Both the position numbers and the translations under genes were made by a program. Under the pieces are notes generated by a model that worked only from the letters and a program-made list of their open reading frames with translations, was not told where the DNA came from and made no database searches. A stretch of 64,000 bases of DNA from Brucella pseudogrignonensis. GTDB taxonomy: Bacteria > Pseudomonadota > Alphaproteobacteria > Rhizobiales > Rhizobiaceae. The stretch covers positions 672,001 to 736,000 of the forward strand of contig NZ_JAVLAT010000002.1 of assembly GCF_032190615.1 (NCBI RefSeq). Direction: 5' to 3'. This document shows, piece after piece, positions 8,308 to 16,990 of this stretch (positions are counted from its first letter, which is position 1; the number at the start of each line of letters is the position of its first letter).

Positions 8308-9216
8308 TCAAATTGTCTTCCACTCTTCCATTTTATCACGAAACAGCTCTCTTATTATTGGAAACATGGGTGGTTGGGAACGCCCCGAAAGCCTGATAAT
8401 GGCGAACTCAGATGCATTCGATGCAGGATGGACAGGTAGTTCGACGAGTTGGCAACTCTCAATAAGCTCGTGAGCGGGTGCGAGAACACCATAATAGACA
8501 GTTTCACTATCTAATGCTGTTTGAAGAAGGCCATCTATTGCATCGGAGTGAAAGGTAACACTCTCATCCGGGTGAGCTGCGGGGCCATAGGTGGTGATCA
8601 TATTCCTTATTTGTTCGGGTGCAAGAATTGTTGTAGCCAACGGCCAGGGGCGAAGATCTGAAAAACTGAGCTCTTGACGTTTAGACAATGGATGATTGTT
8701 CTTGACGAGAAAGCCAGTTCGCAATGGGGGAAGCATTTCAATCTGAAGATCGGCTGTGACTGGAACGCCACGTATTTCTACGACAAGCATATCAAGTGTT
8801 CTGTCTCGTAATGCTTGCACTTGCAAAGGAATTGCCCCTCGCATCAGCAATATGTGCAGCGACGGGTTCGTCGTTGAAAATCTGCTGAGTAAAGGGGCGG
8901 TGAGAAGAGCGCTTGGCGTTGAACCCAGTCCAATTCTTATTCGTCCGGCGCTGCCCTCATGTTGTTGTTTTACGACGCGATATAGCTCTTCTGTTTCAAA
9001 CAGAACGCGCCTTGCATGATTCAGAACAACATTACCGAAAGCAGTTACTTCGCAACGTTTGCCAATCCTATCCACCAGCTTCATGCCTAATTCCGCTTCA
9101 AGCTGAGCAATGCTTCGTGAGAGCGCAGGCTGCGTGAGATGGGTATGTTCAGCAGCGCGTGTGAAAGAACCTTTCTCCGCAAGCGCAACAAAGTGTTTCA
9201 ATTGCTGAATATTCAC
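8308..9216 (-). CDS. LysR family transcriptional regulator (CynR/Nac-like)
   Basis: 302 residues. The start is GTG at 9216-9214 with an AGGAAAA ribosome site. The N-terminal helix-turn-helix MNIQQLKHFVALAEKGSFTRAAEHTHLTQPALS is classic LysR, followed by a full effector domain. It is transcribed away from the M20 amidohydrolase and MHS transporter genes, and a near-perfect inverted repeat lies between them. It is therefore the likely regulator of that pair and, as usual for LysR proteins, of its own gene. Confidence 0.93.
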   Translation of the reverse strand: MNIQQLKHFVALAEKGSFTRAAEHTHLTQPALSRSIAQLEAELGMKLVDRIGKRCEVTAFGNVVLNHARRVLFETEELYRVVKQQHEGSAGRIRIGLGSTPSALLTAPLLSRFSTTNPSLHILLMRGAIPLQVQALRDRTLDMLVVEIRGVPVTADLQIEMLPPLRTGFLVKNNHPLSKRQELSFSDLRPWPLATTILAPEQIRNMITTYGPAAHPDESVTFHSDAIDGLLQTALDSETVYYGVLAPAHELIESCQLVELPVHPASNASEFAIIRLSGRSQPPMFPIIRELFRDKMEEWKTI

Positions 9217-9244
9217 GTAATTTTCCTAAATCATTATGCCTATT

Positions 9245-9272
9245 ATGCATGGTAATCAAATTTACTATGCAT
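9245..9272. promoter_or_regulatory. Inverted repeat, probable LysR operator
   Basis: ATGCATGGTAA (9245-9255) and TTACTATGCAT (9262-9272) form an inverted repeat matching at 10 of 11 positions around the spacer TCAAAT. It lies in the middle of the 119-base divergent region between the LysR gene at 8308-9216 and the amidohydrolase. Position and symmetry fit the recognition site of that regulator. The ATGCAT cores are 22 bases apart, two helical turns. Confidence 0.6.
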
Positions 9273-9335
9273 TGGACAAATAAAAAAGCACCTCGTAGCT
9301 AGCATGATAAATAATTGAGCATTGCGAGTGGTTTT

Positions 9336-10538
9336 ATGAACGATATCCGGCAGCTGATCGAGCGAGACATTGAGGAATTTGTGTCGATCAGGCACGATCT
9401 GCACCAACATCCGGAACTAGCCTTTATGGAAGTTCGAACGGGCGAGCTTGTTGCCTCATTGTTGGAAAAGTGGGGTTACGCTGTCGCAAGAAATGTTGGA
9501 ACGACAGGAATTGTCGGCCAGCTTCGCCATGGTAACAGTGCAAATGCAATTGGCATTAGAGCAGATATGGATGCGCTCCCAATTTCGGAGGAAACAGGAC
9601 TTTCATATGCAAGTGTCAATCCGGGTGTAATGCATGCTTGCGGGCATGATGGTCATACAACGATGCTGCTTGCTGCGGCAAAGGCGATAGCAGAACGCAA
9701 AAATTTTCATGGTACGGTGAACCTAATTTTCCAGCCGGCAGAGGAATATGGCCGACCAGACAGCGGTGCCGCGCGGATGGTTGCTGACGGATTATTCAAG
9801 AAGTTTCCGTGCGATGCAGTGTTTGCAATTCACAATATGCCGGGTGTTCCGCAGGGGCAATTGCAGTTTTACGATGGTGCGATGATGGCGTCTTCGGACA
9901 CCGTTTTTATCACCATTGAAGGCCGTGGGGGACACGGCGCGCAACCACACACGACAGCTGATCCCATTACCGCAACTGCTTCCATCGTGATGGCGCTTCA
10001 AACGGTCGTGGCGCGCAATATCAACCCGCTTGATACAGCGGTGGTGACTGTGGGTGTAATGCAGGCTGGGGTTGCAAATAATGTCATTCCTGAAACTGCG
10101 AAGCTTGAATTGACTGTTCGGTGTTTTAAACCGGAAGTGCGGGATCTCCTTGAGCAAAGAATTCGTGAACTTGTACTTGCTCAGGCTCAAAGTTTCGGGG
10201 TCATAGCTCAAATCGATTATTGTCGCGGTTACCCAGCGCTACAAAACTCTCCCGCAGCGACCAAATTCGCACGTCAAGTTGGAGAGAGCTTTGCTGCCGC
10301 GAGTAACTTCGTCGCTCAAACGACTCCGATGACAGGCAGTGAAGACTTCTCTTTCATGCTCGAAGAGCGACCAGGCTCTTATATTTTCTTAGGAAATGGC
10401 GACCAGCCAGGTTCGCAAAGCTGCGCGCTGCATAATCCGGGGTTTGATTTCAATGACGCGATCATTGTCGATGGCGCGGCCTATTGGGTTGCCCTCACAG
10501 AAGCGTTCCTAGCTGCAACAGATACCCCCCAGATTTGA
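9336..10538 (+). CDS. M20 family amidohydrolase (hippurate hydrolase / N-acyl-amino-acid deacylase type)
   Basis: About 400 residues. ATG at 9336 is preferred over an in-frame TTG at 9315 because a GAGTG ribosome site lies just ahead of it and the family normally begins near RHDLHQHPEL. Metal ligands are visible as HACGHDGHT and in PAEEYG. The family dimerisation domain follows (RGGHGAQPHTTADPI), and a late GSEDFSFM carries another ligand. Such enzymes hydrolyse N-acyl amino acids, for example hippurate or N-acetylated amino acids, in the cytosol. It forms a probable operon with the MHS transporter 28 bases downstream, implying import and then deacylation. IAA-amino-acid or cysteine-conjugate substrates are possible too. 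Confidence 0.9.
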   Translation: MNDIRQLIERDIEEFVSIRHDLHQHPELAFMEVRTGELVASLLEKWGYAVARNVGTTGIVGQLRHGNSANAIGIRADMDALPISEETGLSYASVNPGVMHACGHDGHTTMLLAAAKAIAERKNFHGTVNLIFQPAEEYGRPDSGAARMVADGLFKKFPCDAVFAIHNMPGVPQGQLQFYDGAMMASSDTVFITIEGRGGHGAQPHTTADPITATASIVMALQTVVARNINPLDTAVVTVGVMQAGVANNVIPETAKLELTVRCFKPEVRDLLEQRIRELVLAQAQSFGVIAQIDYCRGYPALQNSPAATKFARQVGESFAAASNFVAQTTPMTGSEDFSFMLEERPGSYIFLGNGDQPGSQSCALHNPGFDFNDAIIVDGAAYWVALTEAFLAATDTPQI

Positions 10539-10566
10539 CGGATTACTACACTATCGGAGGACAACC

Positions 10567-11877
10567 ATGAATACTTCTATGATGCACGCGCAATCCGCTG
10601 GATCAATCGATGACCATGAACGATCAGATAAACCACCGGTTAAAGCGATAGCGGCGGCTGTTGCAGGGAATGCGCTCGAATTTTACGATTTCATCGTCTA
10701 TTCGTTTTTTGCGGTTTACATTGGACAAACGTTTTTCCCGCTTGGCAGTGAAACTGCGAGTTTGCTGGCATCAGTGGCTGTATTCGGTGTTGGCTTTTTT
10801 ACCCGTCCACTTGGCGGTGTTTTGATTGGAGCATTTGCAGACAAGGCAGGTCGCCGTGCAGCGATGATTCTCACTGTAACGCTGATTACAGTGGGAACGT
10901 TGGGTTTGGCCGCGACGCCGGGCTATGAAACAATTGGTATTGCGGCACCGATCATCGTTTTGATGTGTCGATTATTGCAAGGTTTGGCTCTTGGTGGTGA
11001 AGTCGGCCCCGCTTCTGCAATGCTTGTTGAGGCTGCTCCACGTGATAAACGTGGTCTTTATGCAAGCTGGCAAATTGCCAGTCAGGGGATTGCAGTTGTA
11101 GCCGGTGGCCTGATGGGTGTTCTGGTGTCTTGGTATCTTACTCATGAAGAACTCGTTTCATGGGGCTGGCGCATTCCGTTCTTGGTGTCGCTCGCGCTTA
11201 TTCCACTAGCGGTCTATATTCGCCGTGCGTTGCCGGAGACGTTGGAAAAACCGAGCGAGAAAAGCGGTGCCCAAATTGTATCTTCGGTTTTTTCCGACCA
11301 TTCACGTTATCTCATTCTGGGAATTCTCGTTATTATTTCGACCACCGTGTCCACGCAGGTGGGCAACTATATGACAACTTATGCGATTCAAACACTGAAA
11401 TTACCAGCTACTCTTGCGCAGGCAGGAACGGTTCTCGGCGGGACAATGACCTTTTTATTTGCGCTGGTCGCAGGTTATCTTGCTGACAAATATGGGCGTA
11501 AAAGCGTAATGATCTGGCCTCGGATTGTCTTGATGTTGGCCATCATCCCGTTGTTCTTCTGGCTCTCAGAATCCAAAGATGCAACAGTGCTACTCGTCGT
11601 AACCGCAGCAGTCACTTTGCTTACCTCTATGAGTGGTGCGGCCAGTCTGGTTGCCATACCTGAGATGATGCCGATCGCTTTGCGTGCGACTGGTGTTTCT
11701 TTGATCTACGCCATTGGGGCGACGCTTTTTGGCGGTACAACACAATTCATCATAACTTGGCTTATTGGAATTTTTGGTGCAGTTGCACCTGCATATTATG
11801 TGGTTGCGACGAGCATCATCTCGCTTGTAGCGATGTTTATGATGCCTGAGACCCGCAATTTTGACGTGAAGCGATAA
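10567..11877 (+). CDS. MFS transporter, metabolite:H+ symporter (MHS) subfamily
   Basis: 436 residues with twelve expected membrane segments. It has the MHS hallmarks: GNALEFYDFIVYSFFAVYIG in the first helix, RPLGGVLIGAFADKAGRRAAM between helices 2 and 3, and RLLQGLALGGEVGPAS in helix 4. MHS proteins carry small carboxylates, betaines or amino-acid-like compounds with protons. Its position 28 bases after the amidohydrolase suggests it brings in that enzyme's acylated substrate. A GGAGG ribosome site precedes the start. Confidence 0.9.
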   Translation: MNTSMMHAQSAGSIDDHERSDKPPVKAIAAAVAGNALEFYDFIVYSFFAVYIGQTFFPLGSETASLLASVAVFGVGFFTRPLGGVLIGAFADKAGRRAAMILTVTLITVGTLGLAATPGYETIGIAAPIIVLMCRLLQGLALGGEVGPASAMLVEAAPRDKRGLYASWQIASQGIAVVAGGLMGVLVSWYLTHEELVSWGWRIPFLVSLALIPLAVYIRRALPETLEKPSEKSGAQIVSSVFSDHSRYLILGILVIISTTVSTQVGNYMTTYAIQTLKLPATLAQAGTVLGGTMTFLFALVAGYLADKYGRKSVMIWPRIVLMLAIIPLFFWLSESKDATVLLVVTAAVTLLTSMSGAASLVAIPEMMPIALRATGVSLIYAIGATLFGGTTQFIITWLIGIFGAVAPAYYVVATSIISLVAMFMMPETRNFDVKR

Positions 11878-11898
11878 GATTTTCCATTTGAGAATGGA

Positions 11899-11928
11899 CA
11901 GAATGGCTGACTTTGTTTAGCCATTCTG
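11899..11928 (+). terminator. Hairpin after the MHS transporter gene
   Basis: CAGAATGGCT and AGCCATTCTG form a perfect ten-base stem with a ten-base loop, 22 bases after the transporter stop codon. The following bases are only moderately T-rich, so termination may be weak or the hairpin may protect the message end. Confidence 0.55.
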
Positions 11929-12013
11929 CTTCCGTTTGTCATAACCAGAGACCTTGAATGGCTCATTATGACGTTGGTTGGTTCTGTTAAAATGACAGCG
12001 ACTTTTCAAAGGT

Positions 12014-12952
12014 GTGGACTTGAAGCAGCGTTTGCGTGCCGTTATTGATGCCATCGAAGCCGAACTTCAAAACACCGAAGTACGTGGTAAAGTCGCTGAT
12101 TATATTCCTCCACTGGCGAACATCGATCCCTCAAAATTTGGCATTGCCATCATGTTACATGATGGCACTTTGATTTCTGCGGGAGACTCAAAAGAAAAAT
12201 TTTCTATCCAGAGCATTTCAAAGGTCTTTGCTCTGACGCTTGCTTTGGGCAAAAGAGGTGACAGCATTTGGCGACGTGTGAACCGGGAGCCATCCGGAGA
12301 TCCCTTTAATTCAAGCGTATTGCTGGAGCTTGAAAAAGGTATTCCTCGGAATCCGTTCATAAATGCAGGGGCGATTGTTATCTCCGATGTGTTGTTAGGT
12401 TCGCATAAGCCACGAGAGACTATCGCCGAGATAGTGCGGTTTGTTCAGTCTGTGTCTGACGATGATGATATTTATATTGATCGCTTTGTTGCCGAGGCTG
12501 AAGATCAAACCGGCTTCAACAATGCAGCTCTCGCTAACCTGTTAAAGGCAAACCAAAATCTGGATAACATTCCCTCACACGTGCTTGGTGTGTATCATCA
12601 TCAATGTGCGCTTGCGATGTCTTGTGAACAGCTTGCGAAGGCGGGGCTTTTCCTTTCCGCCTCCGGTCGAAACCCGGTGAGCGATCATCGCATTGTCAGT
12701 ATTGAGCGTGCGTTACGTATTAATGCTCTTATGATGACGTGTGGGCACTATGATGGGTCAGGTGATTTTGCTTTTCGTGTTGGGATTCCGGCAAAAAGTG
12801 GTGTCGGTGGCGGCATATTAGCTATAGTGCCTGGTGTCGCATCAATCGCTGTTTGGTCTCCGGGTCTTAATCAGCATGGAAATTCTCTGTTGGGGACTTA
12901 CGCGCTGGAAAAGCTTTGCAGGGAGATGAACTGGTCCGTTTTTGGCGCTTAA
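12014..12952 (+). CDS. glsA: Glutaminase
   Basis: About 312 residues, the normal size of bacterial serine-type glutaminases that hydrolyse L-glutamine to glutamate and ammonia. The beta-lactamase-like catalytic pair is visible as Ser67-Ile-Ser-Lys70 within [10 protein letters not shown], and the characteristic [14 protein letters not shown] segment appears as [11 protein letters not shown]. The GTG at 12014 has AAAGG only one base ahead. The in-frame TTG at 12020 gives a more normal spacing of seven bases, so the true start may be two codons later. It may contribute to acid resistance or glutamine use. It runs toward the sortase gene with a 40-base gap. Confidence 0.93.
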   Translation: MDLKQRLRAVIDAIEAELQNTEVRGKVADYIPPLANIDPSKFGIAIMLHDGTLISAGDSKEKFSIQSISKVFALTLALGKRGDSIWRRVNREPSGDPFNSSVLLELEKGIPRNPFINAGAIVISDVLLGSHKPRETIAEIVRFVQSVSDDDDIYIDRFVAEAEDQTGFNNAALANLLKANQNLDNIPSHVLGVYHHQCALAMSCEQLAKAGLFLSASGRNPVSDHRIVSIERALRINALMMTCGHYDGSGDFAFRVGIPAKSGVGGGILAIVPGVASIAVWSPGLNQHGNSLLGTYALEKLCREMNWSVFGA

Positions 12953-12992
12953 ATACTCGACGGTCGACAGTGCGATATAATATTCAAACTGA

Positions 12993-13607
12993 TTATTCTT
13001 CCAACTCGGCATAGACGAGATAACGAAGTGGGCCTTGTGTAACCGCTTCAAAGGGATAACAGGTCGCTAGAACCAGATATGAGCCGGAAGCGTGAATATC
13101 GATCTGGGCTTCATCCCAGCGGGTGACGGTCATCTGAGTGGCGCGATATGTGAATATCTTACCGTCATCCCGGGTGATGCGAATGAGATCGCCTTTTTCG
13201 ACATTCTTTAAGAACGCAAAATGCGTATCGCGATGTGCAGCATAGACGGCCGTTCCCGCTTCACCGGCCTTGGGTGTGTTTTGTAGATGTCCGGGACCAA
13301 ACGCGAGAGCCTGTCCGCTTACGCCATTCAGAGCAATGGCTGATGCAGCCAGTCGTGGCGCTTCGATACGGGCTACCGGCCAGGTATCGGCCCAGCTCCA
13401 CGGTTTGACCTTGTCACCTGAGGCGATGCTTCGCGTGAAAGCCCGCTCAAGAAGGATTTGTGCTGCATAGGCTTTTGCGTGAATCCAAAGGCCCTGGCCA
13501 AAAAGCACAAGACCACAAACCATAACGGCAACAGACAGAATGGGGAGGGGGGAGCGCGACCAAGCGCGCTCCTTTGACTTCTTATTCTGGGTAATAACAA
13601 TACTCAT
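12993..13607 (-). CDS. Gram-negative sortase (class GN type)
   Basis: 204 residues. A single N-terminal membrane segment lies at about residues 20-42, followed by a sortase fold with the catalytic triad visible: His125 in AAHRDTHF, Cys183 in ATCYPF and Arg195 in PLRYLVYA. Sortases cleave a C-terminal sorting motif and transfer the protein to an amine. This class occurs in proteobacteria beside a single dedicated VIT/VWA target. Here the target gene lies immediately upstream with a one-base overlap of stop and start, so the pair is translationally coupled. It would act at the periplasmic face of the inner membrane; the acceptor in Gram-negatives is not known. Confidence 0.9.
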   Translation of the reverse strand: MSIVITQNKKSKERAWSRSPLPILSVAVMVCGLVLFGQGLWIHAKAYAAQILLERAFTRSIASGDKVKPWSWADTWPVARIEAPRLAASAIALNGVSGQALAFGPGHLQNTPKAGEAGTAVYAAHRDTHFAFLKNVEKGDLIRITRDDGKIFTYRATQMTVTRWDEAQIDIHASGSYLVLATCYPFEAVTQGPLRYLVYAELEE

Positions 13608-15865
13608 TATGCATTCCCCCTGCGGCGTGAGAACCAGAAGATCAGGAAACCGATGAAAACGACGCCCAGCCCCTGCAGCATATTAAGTGTTGCTGGTGTT
13701 GCGGTTTGCGGCAGAGGCGTTGCGGGCGATGGAAGGCTTGGAATGCTGGCACGTTCTTGAGTGCGAACCTTAATCTGGTCCTGCCCGGCATCCGCATGAT
13801 CAAGCACGCTGCGTTCTGCACGACTGCCAAACAAAGTCTCGAAATCCCATCCGGCAGGAAGTTCCAAAGGAATATCAGCACGGGTGAGGGGTGTGTTTGC
13901 AGGACGTGCTGGCGTCTGATCGACAGCGACAAGACTTGTGAGACGTGTCACCAGATGATGTTCCAATGCCAGATTGAGGATACGCGTGTCGGCTGCCAAG
14001 ACTGAAATCTTGCCGAGCTTCATGTCCACTTCCGCATCATCGATTTTGCGACGAGCCCAAATTTTCGAAATGCCTTTCGCGGGGCTTACTGCATCAAGTG
14101 ACAGGGTGATCGTCCAGGGACGGCTTCCAACTGTACCTTGAACTGTAATGGTACCAGCTGCATTTTTTGTACGGGCAGCAATCACCAACGGTTCGCCATG
14201 ATAGATATCCGGTAGAATACCGGGTGTCAGATTGGCGCCTTCCTGTGAGAAATTGACCTTTAGATCGGTGACAGCTGGATTCTGCAGCTTATCAAAGAGC
14301 TCACGCATACGCTGTTCCAGCTCTTCAGAAGAACCGATATGTGTGAAGGTGCCGCGACCAAGTTCCGATGCCTTGCTCATCAGGTAAGTATTGGGTGCTG
14401 AGCCGATGCCGACCATGAAGAGGCGCGAGCGGTCACGGCGCGATGCGATGACATCGAACATCTGCTGTTCGTTGCTGATTTCGCCATCAGTCAGGAACAC
14501 GATCTGGCGCAAACCATCTTTCTGGTGGCTGTCATCAAGAGCCGCGTTGAGTGCGGGCAGCATTTCTGTTCCGCCGACAGCTTCGAGGCTGGCAACATAC
14601 TGGCGGGCATCATTGATATTCTGCTGTGTGGCATCGACGGAATCCTCAAAGAATTTGGTCAGTGTGTCGTCGAACCGAATGACATTGAAACGGTCGCCGG
14701 GATTGAGATGCGAGAGGCCATAATCGAGACTGGCTTTGGCTTGTGTCATCGATGTGCCACCCATCGAACCTGAATTATCGATGACGAAGACGATCTCACG
14801 CGATTGCGCTGCATTCGTTTTGGCAAGCGGAGGGGTCACATATGCAAGCAGATAGTCCTGATCGCCGAGCCGTTCACGAAACAGCCCGACATTCGGCATA
14901 TCCGTTTGGGCTGCTTGCCATTCGAGGACGAAGTCACGATCCGCTGTGGCTTTTCGATCGAGAATGATTCTGGCTGTCTGCTCGTTCTGTCGATCAATGC
15001 GCACTGGATGATAAAGGCTCTTGATATCGGTTGCGGGGAAACCGGGTTTGAGATCGACCGTGATCGTTACCGGATTGATGCGCTCTACACTCGGCTCCTC
15101 ATCGGGTATGATGAGCGGTGTTTCAATTGCGCTGTTGTCCGGGCCGGGCGCTGGTCGCGTTTTAGGCTGTCCCCAACCACCGGAAAGATCGACGGTTTGT
15201 TCGATCGGATCGCTATTTTCAGGATTATAGCGCGGCGCCACAACAAGCGGCAGGCGCAGTGAAAAGCGATTGTCGCTGAGACGCACAGCCTGCTGATATT
15301 CGATCTGGATGACGACTTTCTCGTGCGGACCCAGATTGGCAACCGCATTGGTGAAGATGTTTGGCCGCTGCTGCTCGATAAGCGCAGCCTTCTTGCCTTC
15401 GCTTTTGGCTTTCTCGTAGATTTCGCGTGCAGCCTGCTTTTCCTTGATGTCGGCAACGATAATCCGGTCGCCCACGATCATTTTCAGGGAATAGACCGCG
15501 CTGTCTTCCGGTAGCGGGAAAACATAGAGCCCTTCAACCCAGCCATTCGTCGGATTTTCAAAAATCTGGCTGAGGCGGGCGCGGGCGGTTGGGCCGCTGG
15601 CATCGATATTGTAATCAGTGCTGATGCGTGGAGCCTCGACATACCGACCTTCTTTGCTGCCTTGCAGCAGAAGGCTTCCGCTTTGTACTGCATTCGGCGT
15701 CAGATAGGCCGGCGTCTCAGCACGGGCCGAAGCCACGTTGAGAAGCGAAAGAACAACGGCAAGGATTGGCAATATCAGCACGTTCACAAACCAGATGAGT
15801 TTGCAGAACTGCGAGAGGCTGATTGCCCTTCCGCTGCGATGAGAGTGTCTGATGGCAGGCGACAT
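13607..15865 (-). CDS. Sortase target protein with VIT and VWA domains
   Basis: 752 residues, matching the marine-proteobacterial sortase-target family. An N-terminal hydrophobic export segment lies at about 25-48 (ALA-type end near SARA). A VIT (inter-alpha-trypsin inhibitor) domain spans about 75-210. A VWA domain at about 350-520 has an intact metal-dependent adhesion motif DNSGSMGG. The C terminus is a sorting signal: LPQTA at 718-722, a hydrophobic stretch, then FSRRRGNA as a positive tail. The partner sortase gene follows with a one-base overlap. The protein is probably a surface or periplasmic adhesin-like sensor whose ligand is unknown. It is divergent from an HTH regulator. Confidence 0.9.
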   Translation of the reverse strand: MSPAIRHSHRSGRAISLSQFCKLIWFVNVLILPILAVVLSLLNVASARAETPAYLTPNAVQSGSLLLQGSKEGRYVEAPRISTDYNIDASGPTARARLSQIFENPTNGWVEGLYVFPLPEDSAVYSLKMIVGDRIIVADIKEKQAAREIYEKAKSEGKKAALIEQQRPNIFTNAVANLGPHEKVVIQIEYQQAVRLSDNRFSLRLPLVVAPRYNPENSDPIEQTVDLSGGWGQPKTRPAPGPDNSAIETPLIIPDEEPSVERINPVTITVDLKPGFPATDIKSLYHPVRIDRQNEQTARIILDRKATADRDFVLEWQAAQTDMPNVGLFRERLGDQDYLLAYVTPPLAKTNAAQSREIVFVIDNSGSMGGTSMTQAKASLDYGLSHLNPGDRFNVIRFDDTLTKFFEDSVDATQQNINDARQYVASLEAVGGTEMLPALNAALDDSHQKDGLRQIVFLTDGEISNEQQMFDVIASRRDRSRLFMVGIGSAPNTYLMSKASELGRGTFTHIGSSEELEQRMRELFDKLQNPAVTDLKVNFSQEGANLTPGILPDIYHGEPLVIAARTKNAAGTITVQGTVGSRPWTITLSLDAVSPAKGISKIWARRKIDDAEVDMKLGKISVLAADTRILNLALEHHLVTRLTSLVAVDQTPARPANTPLTRADIPLELPAGWDFETLFGSRAERSVLDHADAGQDQIKVRTQERASIPSLPSPATPLPQTATPATLNMLQGLGVVFIGFLIFWFSRRRGNA

Positions 15866-16032
15866 GATGCGCTCCTGTAACTATCGGATAACTGGAGACA
15901 ATTTTTGCCAAAGCGGTGTTTTAGTGCCAGCGTAAGCTTTCCCAAGTTTTATCCGGACTTTGCCGCAAGCCACCTTGCCGGTTGCGCTTATGTGTGGAAT
16001 TGTGAAGAAAAGTACGGATTCAGGAAGTTCTC

Positions 16033-16800
16033 ATGTCTCAGCAAGATGCGGTGTTACCCGATCAGATGAATAGCCGTGTCTCTGAACGTGTGCGTGAGGA
16101 GATCGCGCGGCGCAGAATTTCCCGTCAGCATCTGGCGGATGAGGCGCGTATCAGCCTCTCAACGCTTGAGAAAGCACTGTCGGGACACAGGCCTTTCACG
16201 CTTGCCACCATCATCCGGCTTGAACAGGCCATGGGGTTTGAACTGCGTGATCAGCTGGAAACGGAGAAGCCAAAGCCAGCTGCGGCTCATGGACATGCTG
16301 CAGAAGAACTGGGGGCCTATTCGCGTGCCGGTGTCTCCTGGCTTGAAGGAACCTTTCTCACGCTTCGCCCGTCCTTTGGCAATCAATCCGATATTTTCGC
16401 TTATTGTACAGATATCAGCTGGGATGCCGAAAATACCCATCTGAAGTTTGAAGAGCGCGAGCGCACCGATACGTCGTTTTCGCAGCATGGACGTGTTTCT
16501 GTTCCGCACCTCTCAGGCCATGTTTATCTTGTAACCAATACGTCTGGCCAATATCGGATGGCGGTTCTGTCGCGCCCAAGCATCGCAGGTGAAATGTACG
16601 GCATTCTCACGACATTGCGGGCAGGGCAGGGCGCGCAACTGACACCTGTATCAGTGCCTTTGGCGCTTATACCGATGAAGGTTTTTGAAACGCCAGTCTT
16701 TGGGCGCGTGACACGAGAACATGCAGCCTATGACCACTACTCCCGCTTTATCAGCAAGACGCTGGGCGAGGGTTATGCGAGCTTCATATCATCAGAATAG
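16033..16800 (+). CDS. XRE-like HTH transcriptional regulator with unknown C-terminal domain
   Basis: 255 residues. A helix-turn-helix of the XRE/Cro type spans about residues 14-65 (RISRQHLADEARISLSTLEKALSG). The remaining 170 residues begin near LGAYSRAGVSWLEGTFLTLRP and resemble no family I can name with confidence; they look like a mixed beta-rich sensor domain. The gene starts 167 bases from, and divergent to, the sortase-target gene, so it is a candidate regulator of the sortase system. The intergenic region shows no obvious palindrome. Confidence 0.75.
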   Translation: MSQQDAVLPDQMNSRVSERVREEIARRRISRQHLADEARISLSTLEKALSGHRPFTLATIIRLEQAMGFELRDQLETEKPKPAAAHGHAAEELGAYSRAGVSWLEGTFLTLRPSFGNQSDIFAYCTDISWDAENTHLKFEERERTDTSFSQHGRVSVPHLSGHVYLVTNTSGQYRMAVLSRPSIAGEMYGILTTLRAGQGAQLTPVSVPLALIPMKVFETPVFGRVTREHAAYDHYSRFISKTLGEGYASFISSE

Positions 16801-16842
16801 CCGAAACGCGGGTAGATGAGAGATTTATAGCGGGAGGGCTAT

Positions 16843-16938
16843 ATGAGCGTATCGCAGGGCTTTGCCTCAGATCCGCGGTCCGGGTTCGAGATTGCAAATG
16901 TCATTGTGTCACGCGCACCGATCTTAACCCGTCGTTAG
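16843..16938 (+). CDS. Possible 31-residue small protein
   Basis: An ATG at 16843 follows a good GGGAGG ribosome site by five bases and opens 31 codons ending in TAG at 16936-16938. It lies 42 bases after the HTH regulator gene and ahead of a shared terminator, so it could be the last cistron of that transcript. The predicted peptide is not membrane-like and resembles nothing I know. It could be chance. Confidence 0.25.
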   Translation: MSVSQGFASDPRSGFEIANVIVSRAPILTRR

Positions 16939-16954
16939 CTTATTATTCAGCAAC

Positions 16955-16978
16955 AAAAGGGCGGAAATTCCGCCCTTT
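16955..16978. terminator. Bidirectional terminator between the HTH region and gatZ copy 1
   Basis: AAAGGGCGGAA and TTCCGCCCTTT form an eleven-base inverted repeat around a single A, flanked by A-rich and T-rich ends, so it can serve both strands. It ends 12 bases from the stop codon of the convergent GatZ-family gene. The same hairpin follows the second GatZ gene at 32343-32370, so the terminator was duplicated with the gene. Confidence 0.85.
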
Positions 16979-16990
16979 CTATTTAGTTTA

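Noticed and set aside
13607..15865. VIT/VWA protein as a plain magnesium-chelatase-like or trypsin-inhibitor protein
   Set aside because: The LPQTA sorting tail and the coupled sortase gene identify it more specifically.
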